Shown here piece by piece: positions 1-6,343 of a stretch of 6,343 bases of DNA; within the stretch, counting starts at the first letter, position 1; every line of letters begins with the position of its first letter. Both the position numbers and the translations under genes were made by a program. Source of the stretch: Ignavibacteria bacterium UBA2333 (GTDB lineage: Bacteria; Bacteroidota; Ignavibacteria; Kapaibacteriales; Kapaibacteriaceae); contig DDUR01000052.1 of the NCBI GenBank assembly GCA_002344895.1, forward strand, positions 1-6,343. The letters are read 5' to 3'. The notes below the pieces were generated by a model. That model worked only from the letters and a program-made list of their open reading frames with translations. It ran no database searches and had not been told where the DNA came from.

Positions 1-3000
1 GAGAACCATTCCGTGGCTACTTCGACGACGACCTCCGCTGGTATCTCATTCTCGCTTCGGACATCAAATCGAAGCGGTCGGTTGTCGCCGTCGAGCACGG
101 CATCGGCAATCGTAGCGCTGCGGCCATCGTGACCACGGAAGCCATGCCACAGGCGCAGGTACCGCTCACGTGGGGCTGCTTCGCGGAAGAACCGTTCCGA
201 GGAAAACGTGATGTCCGGGGCAACGTTGCCTTCCCGCCACTGACCGCCGAGGTCGTTGTAGATACGGCGGTTCTTGCTCCAGCCGGGATGGACCGACATG
301 GAGTAACGAGCCGCTGCGTGTGGGTAGAGGCCGGGATCACTGAGATCATAGAGGACGCTATGAGCCCGAAGCGTGTCTCCATAGTGTGAGGTCGGATTTC
401 CGTAATAACTCCAGCCGAATTGCATGTGGTGGAGAAGATGATTTGCTCCGTCGGCATCCTCGCTCCAGAAGGTCACCGTGTTGACCGAGTCACCCCACCA
501 GGCCCCTGTCGGGTTTGGTACACCTGGACCCGTTTCCGTCGTCTGCTCACCCTGCGAGATTTCGGGGCCGCGGTAACGACGGCCTATCTCAAAGACAAAA
601 CACTGCTGCCCCGCAGCCAGTGTATCAATTGCTGGAGGTGACGATGCGCTACAACACGTGGTCCAGTCGTCGGCGTCCATCCAACGTCGCGCCAAGGCGT
701 CGAAAATGACAATTGGCGTTGGGATGGTATTCATCTGAATTCGCGTTTCCCACCAGATTCGTTCTCCCTTATGATTGTCGAGTCCGAGCTGATGTCGGCT
801 GTTCGCCGATGTGATCGGATAGTCGGACAGATTGCGAAAGATTGATGGATACCTGTGAAGGAATACTTCCCCCGGCGATTCGGAATCCGTAGACAGCCTC
901 GCAATCCTCGTTGAGAGAGTGTCAATGGTTGGTTGCACGTATGGTGCAACAGGTGGTGACGCTAGCTGACCGAGTGTAAGGAAGTTCTCAATCGCGGCAC
1001 CGTTGAAGCGAATACGTGTATACGCGATGGTGCCTCCGACTTCGGGTGACGTCCCTTCGTGCCAGACGACGGCGGCGTCCTCTTCGCCGATATTAAGGCG
1101 CGAGTAACTGTTCATTGACGGATGGGCGGCATAGGACGTCGTCAGGCGCGGTAACGACTGCAGACCACCGACGGGAAAAAATGTCCTCTGATGTGGCGGC
1201 TTGAAGCCCACGCGAATACCGCCGTTTCGGCGAGACCAGCAGTAGAAGTTTCCAAACCTGCTGGCATTAATCATCGGTGTTCCCCAGTTCCACATCGACG
1301 GCAATCCGTCGTCTTCATTCCCAAACACGAGCTCCAGCAATCGTGGTGCATTCGCCCCGAGATATGCCAGCTGGTCCGCGTGACTGGCCTCTGCCGGTAG
1401 CACTGCCTCGGCGATGCCGAGAACATCGTTGGTAGGCGCTATGTTGTTCGTATGCTCGAAGCTATAGACAACATAGACCTTCGACATCTGTTCTAGCGAA
1501 TCGTATCGGACTACAAGAGCCGGGTAACCGGCGGATGGTGTGCTAGCCGTGTCCTCGCCGGCTGGCCAGAACAACTCACCCACAACGACCTGGCTGAGGT
1601 TGATCTCGGCCTCCCAATCAATGGTGCTGCTACGGAAGATGAAGTTCGAGGAATCTGGATGGTTGTTCGTCGAGTATGGTACACTTCGCCGGTAATACAC
1701 CGTCAGTGGAGCATTGGGCACGGGCCGACGATGGTAGACCATATGATACCACATGCTGTCGCCAACCACAATGCGACCGTATGTACGACTCGTGACAGTA
1801 TCCGTCACCGTGATCATCGTGTCGACCTCCGGGAAGAGAACCATCTTGCGTTGGTTGGAATGCGCCAAGAATCCTTGTGCCCCTGTCTCCTGTGTTGCTG
1901 GCACGGGGGTGACGCGGAAGATCTTGCCCTCACCCGGCAGAAGGTCGACGTCAAGGGGCTTGTCCTGGCCGATGATGGTGTCGATGCGCGGATAAGAATT
2001 TGTAGCCACACCCCAGCCACTGTCGGCACGGAGTTCTGTCACTCGGAGATTGTGGTAACGTCCTGATGAATGGTCATAGCGGAACGGCAGCCGGATACGT
2101 CGTGATCCATGTTGGGCATAGAGGGAATCCGGTTCATTGTCAACATAGTCCCGGAACTCCTGATACGTGCGGAAGTCGCCACCGCTTGTTGTGTCGATGC
2201 GAGGGTCGGTGCGACGGTTGACGACGCCGATATAGGCAACGTCCGTGATGGCTGTATCTCCGGCACGGAAGACAGTTACGTCAAAGAATGTACTGTCATA
2301 TGGTTCCGAGACGGGAATAGGCGTTGTCCCATGCAGGATGGTGACGGCAAGCTTGCCGATACGCTGCGAGTCGCGATGTCGCCAGAGCCAGTGATCATAG
2401 GCCGTGGTACTATCGCCGAGGAACCACTCGCGGAATCCCTTGGCACGCCAGCCGACGAGCTGGAGGTCGTTCAGCACGTTGCTGTACGGAGTGATACCAT
2501 GCAGGACTTCGAGCATAACCTGACGCATAGCCTTGCGACCGACATAGATCCCTGGGTCACCCGAGGCGTTGGCATGGAATGCCATGGACGTTGTTGCAAG
2601 ACCATTGGTAACGTAGTCATCGAGGTTGCCGTGTTCATTCGACTGAAGGTAGTCTGTACCCATAGAATCCGTCAGGATTCGCGCAAGTCCTGTCGCTGAA
2701 ATCGTAAAGGCGGAGGCGATATGAGCGGCGCAACCGATGTCTGCAGTCATGGGATCGTCCGGATCTTGCCAGAAGGAAGCATTGGTGCGTAGCGTGTCAC
2801 TCGTCCCGCAATAGAAGACAAGACCTTTTGCTCCGAGAACAAGCGGTAACCACATCTGCAGGCGCATCTCTTCGGCAGACTTCGGACGGCCGTTGGAGGT
2901 GAATCGCAACCGACGACCTTCGGAATTGTTTTCCGGATAGGCATTCACCGCAGCATAGGTCCAAACGTTCGACAACCATTTCCGCCCTGGACTGAAGAGC

Positions 3001-4745
3001 ATCGTTCGTTCGCGGAACATGTAGTCGTACAGCATATGGTCTACACGAGTTTGTACGCCTCCTGAATAACCCGTTGTATAGAGGTGCAGGGAATCGGCAT
3101 GAATCGGTAGTGTGGAACGCCGCTGCAGGTTTATTCTATTGCCGCAGGAATTCGAATCCTTGTAGTAATACGTATGCGTCTCGAAATCTGGCTGATCCAA
3201 CCGACCTTTTCCAAGACCTAGATACATGTTGGCTGAATCAGCAATGTCCCTCCACTGTGTCACACCATGCCGGAACGTTGGCGATGCAATGTTATCGTGC
3301 CACTGTATGGCTCCACCTTGTCCCTGCCAATATTCCCTGAGTCTCAGACAGTGAAGGGCACGACTGTAGTGAGATACCTCCCACTCCGTCGTTACATAAT
3401 CGTGAAGCATTCGATTGATGTAGCGAAATCCCTTCCAATGCATAAGCCGGATCTCATCTCGTCCATAAATCCGCCAAAGTCTCGGCTGTTCGCCGGGAAC
3501 GGCTACAGAATCGCGATTGTACCGCCGTAGGTTCGCCATGAAGGTCGACACTGCATTACGGATCGCAAGGTCCTCCTGACCCCAAAATAGATGTCGTGCT
3601 TCAGATGACTCCAGACGTATCCACTTGATGTCGACGTCAAGATTGTCCTCAAAGACAACGTCAACACTCAAGCGCTTCACCTTCGTGGTATTAAACTCAA
3701 AATGGGTGTTTACGTACGGGTTGTTCCAGGATTTATCTTGCGCAGCATTACCAAAGTCGTAATTGAAAAACATCACCGCATAAATCGTGATGTCTCCGTT
3801 GTTCGAACTGTAGGCAGGGAGCATACGCCGTGTAATGACAATTTCTGTCGGTGCCGTGTTTGTCGTGTCAACGCGCCATCGCCTGCCCATAACACGACCA
3901 AGAGTTGATGTCACCTCTTCTTCGCCGTCCTCGTCAACGGGGATCCACCGGAATCTCGCATGGCTACTGTCACCGTTTGCGTCCTGACAATCTGATGCCA
4001 GCCAATACGGCACACGTATCCGAAGGACGGGATCGTCGAGCTGATGCGCCGAGTCTGTATCATTCGAGGCGCGGCGAACGTGAACGGCCAGCCAGAGGGT
4101 GTCGGTGTTGTACCCGAGGTTATCGTTCGTAATATTGACGTCTGATGGCCTCCAACGAGACAGGGACTCGCCGAATTCAGTATCATGCAATACAAGCGTC
4201 GGACCGGTAAATTGCGAAGTGTCAAGGTTGTATCGTAAAGAAAGATCATGGCCCATAATTCGGACATTGCCTCGATAATCACGATATCGAAAACCAAAGA
4301 CCGAGCCTAGCGAATCAGCCAGATTAAGTGCCATGGTATCACCCGAAGGAATCAACCATGGACTCCATTCGAGGGAAATTGCCTCGGCTGGAACCATAAA
4401 CTGGCTTCGTCCTAATTCTGATGTCACGGAGATACCATTCACCGTTGACGCGAGACGTTGACCCGGGACGCGGGTAAATCGAAAGTTTGAGTCCGCCGAA
4501 AATCTCCACGCAAAAGGGTCATGCGTATGATGGAGATTCATGCCCATCGTGCGTGAGATATCACCGTCGGCACTGAGCCAGTTCCAGCCCCACGGAACAT
4601 GGTCGTCATCGAGTGCTAATACGCTGTCAGAGCCGGAAACGGTAAAACCAAGACTGGTAAGATCAAGTTGTTCTGCATCGACGTTTTGTGCAACAAGACG
4701 CGTCGTGGCCAGCAGAAGTATGGCGATCGTGATATGTGTTTTCAT
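1..4745 (-). CDS. Giant secreted multidomain protein, glycoside-hydrolase-like core plus propeller-like repeats (3' end off the window)
   Basis: Seen: one frame stays open from the ATG at 4745-4743 to the left edge, 1581 codons, with no in-frame stop in my codon-by-codon translation; the C-terminus lies outside. Residues 1-19 form a signal peptide (MKTH, then a hydrophobic run, probable cut between A19 and Q20). Residues about 22-378 are beta-rich, with an aromatic PWGWNW motif at 51-56. Residues about 380-780 look like an alpha/beta barrel: GRDEI at 428-432, and AEEMRLQMWLPLVLGAKG at 624-641 leading into the strand LVFY. Residues 820-950 look like a closing beta domain (VVNRRTDP 841-848, LLPGEGKIFRV 935-945). 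Residues about 1060-1525 carry propeller-like repeats. Only nine cysteines are visible. Inference: an exported protein, perhaps acting on or binding carbohydrate, probably T9SS cargo like its neighbour, although any sorting domain is off the window. The start is supported by the ribosome binding site and signal peptide. The family is not recognised; the function is unproven. Confidence 0.93.
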   Translation of the reverse strand, partial: MKTHITIAILLLATTRLVAQNVDAEQLDLTSLGFTVSGSDSVLALDDDHVPWGWNWLSADGDISRTMGMNLHHTHDPFAWRFSADSNFRFTRVPGQRLASTVNGISVTSELGRSQFMVPAEAISLEWSPWLIPSGDTMALNLADSLGSVFGFRYRDYRGNVRIMGHDLSLRYNLDTSQFTGPTLVLHDTEFGESLSRWRPSDVNITNDNLGYNTDTLWLAVHVRRASNDTDSAHQLDDPVLRIRVPYWLASDCQDANGDSSHARFRWIPVDEDGEEEVTSTLGRVMGRRWRVDTTNTAPTEIVITRRMLPAYSSNNGDITIYAVMFFNYDFGNAAQDKSWNNPYVNTHFEFNTTKVKRLSVDVVFEDNLDVDIKWIRLESSEARHLFWGQEDLAIRNAVSTFMANLRRYNRDSVAVPGEQPRLWRIYGRDEIRLMHWKGFRYINRMLHDYVTTEWEVSHYSRALHCLRLREYWQGQGGAIQWHDNIASPTFRHGVTQWRDIADSANMYLGLGKGRLDQPDFETHTYYYKDSNSCGNRINLQRRSTLPIHADSLHLYTTGYSGGVQTRVDHMLYDYMFRERTMLFSPGRKWLSNVWTYAAVNAYPENNSEGRRLRFTSNGRPKSAEEMRLQMWLPLVLGAKGLVFYCGTSDTLRTNASFWQDPDDPMTADIGCAAHIASAFTISATGLARILTDSMGTDYLQSNEHGNLDDYVTNGLATTSMAFHANASGDPGIYVGRKAMRQVMLEVLHGITPYSNVLNDLQLVGWRAKGFREWFLGDSTTAYDHWLWRHRDSQRIGKLAVTILHGTTPIPVSEPYDSTFFDVTVFRAGDTAITDVAYIGVVNRRTDPRIDTTSGGDFRTYQEFRDYVDNEPDSLYAQHGSRRIRLPFRYDHSSGRYHNLRVTELRADSGWGVATNSYPRIDTIIGQDKPLDVDLLPGEGKIFRVTPVPATQETGAQGFLAHSNQRKMVLFPEVDTMITVTDTVTSRTYGRIVVGDSMWYHMVYHRRPVPNAPLTVYYRRSVPYSTNNHPDSSNFIFRSSTIDWEAEINLSQVVVGELFWPAGEDTASTPSAGYPALVVRYDSLEQMSKVYVVYSFEHTNNIAPTNDVLGIAEAVLPAEASHADQLAYLGANAPRLLELVFGNEDDGLPSMWNWGTPMINASRFGNFYCWSRRNGGIRVGFKPPHQRTFFPVGGLQSLPRLTTSYAAHPSMNSYSRLNIGEEDAAVVWHEGTSPEVGGTIAYTRIRFNGAAIENFLTLGQLASPPVAPYVQPTIDTLSTRIARLSTDSESPGEVFLHRYPSIFRNLSDYPITSANSRHQLGLDNHKGERIWWETRIQMNTIPTPIVIFDALARRWMDADDWTTCCSASSPPAIDTLAAGQQCFVFEIGRRYRGPEISQGEQTTETGPGVPNPTGAWWGDSVNTVTFWSEDADGANHLLHHMQFGWSYYGNPTSHYGDTLRAHSVLYDLSDPGLYPHAAARYSMSVHPGWSKNRRIYNDLGGQWREGNVAPDITFSSERFFREAAPRERYLRLWHGFRGHDGRSATIADAVLDGDNRPLRFDVRSENEIPAEVVVEVATEWF

Positions 4746-4748
4746 GTG

Positions 4749-4754
4749 TCACCT
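4749..4754 (-). promoter_or_regulatory. Ribosome binding site of the giant gene, overlapping the upstream stop codon
   Basis: The junction on the minus strand reads TAGGTGACACATG: the last two bases of the TAG stop of the propeller gene are also the first two bases of the AGGTGA ribosome binding site. The ATG of the giant gene follows after 3 bases. Only seven bases separate the two genes. Inference: they share one transcript, and translation of the second is probably coupled to termination of the first. Confidence 0.75.
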
Positions 4755-6045
4755 ATCGCTGTATCTGAACGTTGGTGAGAATCGTTCCGTCACGTTCTAG
4801 ACCTAACATATACGTAGATGACGGCAACGCTGGCAGGCTGATCCGGCATGTGCCGGCAAGCAGTTCCGTATGCCCGGTGATAACAACGCTACCTCGCAGA
4901 TCCGAGATTGTCCAGTAAAGTGGACCATCCGCGTAGCGAAGACCACGGACGTCGACGTCACCTCCGGAAGGATTCGGCACAACAATGATGTCCGGTTGAG
5001 TGTTCGTCTCTGTTGCTACTAATAAAAGGTCAAAGTTAACGCGACTGACGAAAGCGGTTGTCCCTCCGGCACCATAACTGTACAGCCAGTCGGAAGAAAA
5101 CCTGCATGTAAAATATGTTAAGACAATTCTGGCAACAGGCAGCCCCAAAAATGTGGAATAGTATTCAATACAAGGAATTTTTCCCGGTGCCATGCGTGAT
5201 AAGAAGAAGCCATGTCCTGAGCGATCAAATGAGAATTGCGACGCGCCATCAAACTCCTTCCAGGGAAGAACACGGTAGGCAACACGTCGTCGCTCGACCA
5301 TGTCATAGAAGTCCAGAGATCCATCTCTTTCCCAGCCAGGACGGTTACGAATACAGACATACCTACCGTCCTCGGAAATATCTGCGAAACCATCTGGGAA
5401 AGTCGCTATCAGTTGTCCAGATGTCAGGTCTCGAACCTCTGGTTCATTACTGATGGTAAGGACAAACCTGTCGTCAGCCGTAATCTGCGGCACGGTGTGG
5501 GGAGCCGCAGATATTGGATAAATCTGATCGCCTGTCTCGACGTCGTAGAGACCTGAATGCAATGTATCGTTTGATCGATTATAACAAGCTACGACAATGC
5601 GTTTTCCATCTGACGTGAGTGTCGCTTGAACGTGACGATACGAATTAGGGTCTTCGAGTTTACCTGGTAACCTGATCTCCCGGATCACGTCCATCTCTGG
5701 CCACCGCCAGATCTTTACCCTGTATGGAGAGGTCGTGGAGAACACATTCGCACTGCGCGCAAAGGAGATGTTATAAATCGACCCAAGCTGTGACTTCACT
5801 CGTCGGAGTGTGTCACCCGTCATCGCATCAAAGGCCATTAGGTCGCCCGAAAGTGTACCCGCAATAAGAACCCTGGGATTACCTCCCATGGCGTTTCCCA
5901 CAAACTCAGATACACGTGGAATCTGAGCGGTAGTGCGTGTCCACAACGTATCCGGTTGGAGCGGCTCGAGTTCGGCCGCAATAGTTGACGTGAATGTCAG
6001 GACCACGGATGCTACCATAATCGCAACACTAAACGTTCGGTTCAT
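4753..6045 (-). CDS. Secreted WD40-like beta-propeller protein with T9SS type A C-terminal sorting domain
   Basis: Seen: 430 residues from ATG 6045 to TAG 4755-4753. Residues 1-24 are a signal peptide (MNRTF, hydrophobic stretch, STIAA, then E25). Six blade-like repeats end in an aromatic-x-D or W strand and a turn: about residues 62-83 (FDAMTGDTL), 109-124 (KIWRWPEMDV), 165-178 (LYDVETGDQI), 202-217 (VRDLTSGQLI), 242-259 (FYDMVERRRV) and 292-309; 316-345 may be a seventh. Residues 355-430 match the T9SS type A sorting domain: VVPNPSGG, then YWTISDLRGSVVI, then LPALPSSTYMLGLERDG and a basic last residue. Known: this domain directs export through the type IX system and is usually cleaved during attachment or release. 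Inference: an extracellular propeller that serves as a binding or scaffold module; no catalytic residues are evident. It is the first gene of an operon with the giant gene. A longer reading from a TTG at 6063 is rejected because GGAGG sits 5 bases before the ATG at 6045. Confidence 0.94.
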   Translation of the reverse strand: MNRTFSVAIMVASVVLTFTSTIAAELEPLQPDTLWTRTTAQIPRVSEFVGNAMGGNPRVLIAGTLSGDLMAFDAMTGDTLRRVKSQLGSIYNISFARSANVFSTTSPYRVKIWRWPEMDVIREIRLPGKLEDPNSYRHVQATLTSDGKRIVVACYNRSNDTLHSGLYDVETGDQIYPISAAPHTVPQITADDRFVLTISNEPEVRDLTSGQLIATFPDGFADISEDGRYVCIRNRPGWERDGSLDFYDMVERRRVAYRVLPWKEFDGASQFSFDRSGHGFFLSRMAPGKIPCIEYYSTFLGLPVARIVLTYFTCRFSSDWLYSYGAGGTTAFVSRVNFDLLLVATETNTQPDIIVVPNPSGGDVDVRGLRYADGPLYWTISDLRGSVVITGHTELLAGTCRISLPALPSSTYMLGLERDGTILTNVQIQR

Positions 6046-6050
6046 TTGAA

Positions 6051-6055
6051 CCTCC
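6051..6055 (-). promoter_or_regulatory. Ribosome binding site of the propeller gene
   Basis: On the minus strand GGAGG lies 5 bases (TTCAA) upstream of the ATG at 6045-6043. This fixes the start at 6045. It rules out the in-frame ATG at 6057-6055, which overlaps the site itself, and the TTG at 6063. The methionine chosen also begins a clean signal peptide with an early arginine. Confidence 0.85.
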
Positions 6056-6178
6056 ATGAACAAAAGAAAGAAAAACGTGACGAATCGTATGTAACTGGTC
6101 TACAGGTCAATCGGTCTGAAGAGTCGGCCCGAAAAGTACAATTCGTGAACAGTGTGATACCGGCTTGAGAAAGAGCAC

Positions 6179-6189
6179 GTCACCGTGAC
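6179..6189. promoter_or_regulatory. Perfect palindrome GTCAC-C-GTGAC, possible operator
   Basis: The sequence reads GTCACCGTGAC: two 5-base arms in perfect inverted symmetry around one central C. The arms do not extend further. It lies about 135 bases upstream of the start of the propeller gene, where a regulator could act. The arm GTGAC is also the core of the 10-bp tandem repeat at 6301-6343 and occurs within CGTGACG at 6076-6082. An 11-bp palindrome can arise by chance, so the operator role is only a suggestion. Confidence 0.3.
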
Positions 6190-6300
6190 TAGTACAAAAG
6201 TCGCTTGTCCAGTTGTACGGGCGACCAAACAACGTACGAAATATTCACTCATTTCCAACAATTCGGAAAAATAAATTTTCTGAGGGTTTTGGGTAGGGCG

Positions 6301-6343
6301 GGAGACGCTGGGTGACGCCGGGTGACGCTAGGTGACGCTAGGT
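6301..6343. repeat. 10-bp tandem repeat array, consensus GGTGACGCTA (runs off the right edge)
   Basis: Four successive units are read directly on the plus strand: GGAGACGCTG (6301-6310), GGTGACGCCG (6311-6320), GGTGACGCTA (6321-6330) and GGTGACGCTA (6331-6340), followed by GGT at the window end. The two rightmost units are identical and the leftmost is the most diverged, so the array decays toward the operon and probably continues to the right. A weak fifth unit, GGTAGGGCGG (6292-6301), may precede it. A 10-bp period is not a multiple of three, which argues against a coding repeat. It is close to one turn of the DNA helix, so every unit would present on the same face. Confidence 0.9.

Larger units (their letters stand above)
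6046..6343. other. Upstream intergenic/leader region of the operon
   Basis: This stretch has no credible gene on either strand. It presumably carries the operon promoter. I looked for the Bacteroidota pattern (TTTG, about 19-21 bases, TAnnTTTG) on the minus strand and found only near matches. TACTTTTC at 6138-6131 and TATTTTTC at 6273-6266 each lack the final G, and neither has a well-placed upstream TTTG. The outer part is AT-rich around 6261-6280, then changes sharply to a G-rich run and the 10-bp tandem repeat. The promoter position is therefore unresolved. Confidence 0.6.

Noticed and set aside
17..457. A 146-residue minus-strand open frame.
   Set aside because: It is in a different frame from the giant gene, which is open throughout the same bases with sensible protein composition. 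Other short minus-strand frames within 731-4297 are rejected for the same reason.
2109..2699. A 196-residue open frame on the plus strand, the longest antisense one.
   Set aside because: It lies wholly opposite the giant minus-strand gene, has no signal peptide or recognisable motif, and its composition looks like a complement-strand shadow. The same applies to the other plus-strand frames at 129-641, 1191-1400, 1659-2066, 3074-4132 and 4540-4800.
5115..5556. Plus-strand open frames of 112 and 106 residues opposite the propeller gene.
   Set aside because: They overlap each other and the well-supported minus-strand gene, with no ribosome binding site or motif of their own that I can see.
6046..6063. 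A longer start for the propeller gene at TTG 6063 or ATG 6057.
   Set aside because: Both would place the GGAGG ribosome binding site inside the coding region and put extra residues before a clean signal peptide that begins at 6045.
6131..6138. TACTTTTC on the minus strand as a Bacteroidota -7 element (TAnnTTTG).
   Set aside because: The last base is wrong and no TTTG lies 19-21 bases upstream, so I do not call a promoter.
6266..6280. Hairpin GAAAA-ATAAA-TTTTC as a possible terminator.
   Set aside because: The stem is only five pairs, almost all A-T, too weak for an intrinsic terminator. It could equally be promoter-type AT-rich DNA.
6301..6343. The repeat array as a CRISPR.
   Set aside because: The units are only 10 bases and directly adjacent, with no spacers and no cas genes.

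Overview
The window holds a two-gene operon on the minus strand. It encodes two exported proteins from what is probably a Bacteroidota/Kapabacteria/Ignavibacteria-type bacterium. The lineage rests on two things: the first protein ends in a recognisable type IX secretion (T9SS) type A sorting domain, and the second has a signal peptide ending in the LVA-Q form common in that group. The intermediate-looking base composition would suit Kapabacteria-like lineages better than AT-rich Flavobacteria. This is inference; no taxonomic marker gene is present.

Layout, reading with transcription (right to left). Positions 6343-6046 are a leader or intergenic region. It has a 10-bp tandem repeat at its outer end (6301-6343, running off the window), an 11-bp perfect palindrome (6179-6189), and a strong ribosome binding site just before the first gene. 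Positions 6045-4753 encode a 430-residue secreted WD40-like beta-propeller protein with the T9SS sorting domain. Seven bases later, with its ribosome binding site overlapping the previous stop codon, begins a giant open frame. It runs from 4745 without any in-frame stop to the left edge (at least 1581 codons, 3' end missing). I translated this frame codon by codon. It explains almost all of the left three quarters of the window, and the many shorter frames there on both strands are its shadows.

The giant protein appears to have a signal peptide, a long beta-rich N-terminal region, a segment resembling a glycoside-hydrolase-like (beta/alpha)8 barrel, a small beta domain of the kind that follows such barrels, and then a long region with recurring strand patterns like a sialidase/BNR-type propeller. 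I cannot name a family. The tight coupling suggests that the small propeller protein and the giant multidomain protein are made together and exported together, probably to the cell surface or medium. No RNA gene, mobile element, CRISPR array or convincing terminator is visible.
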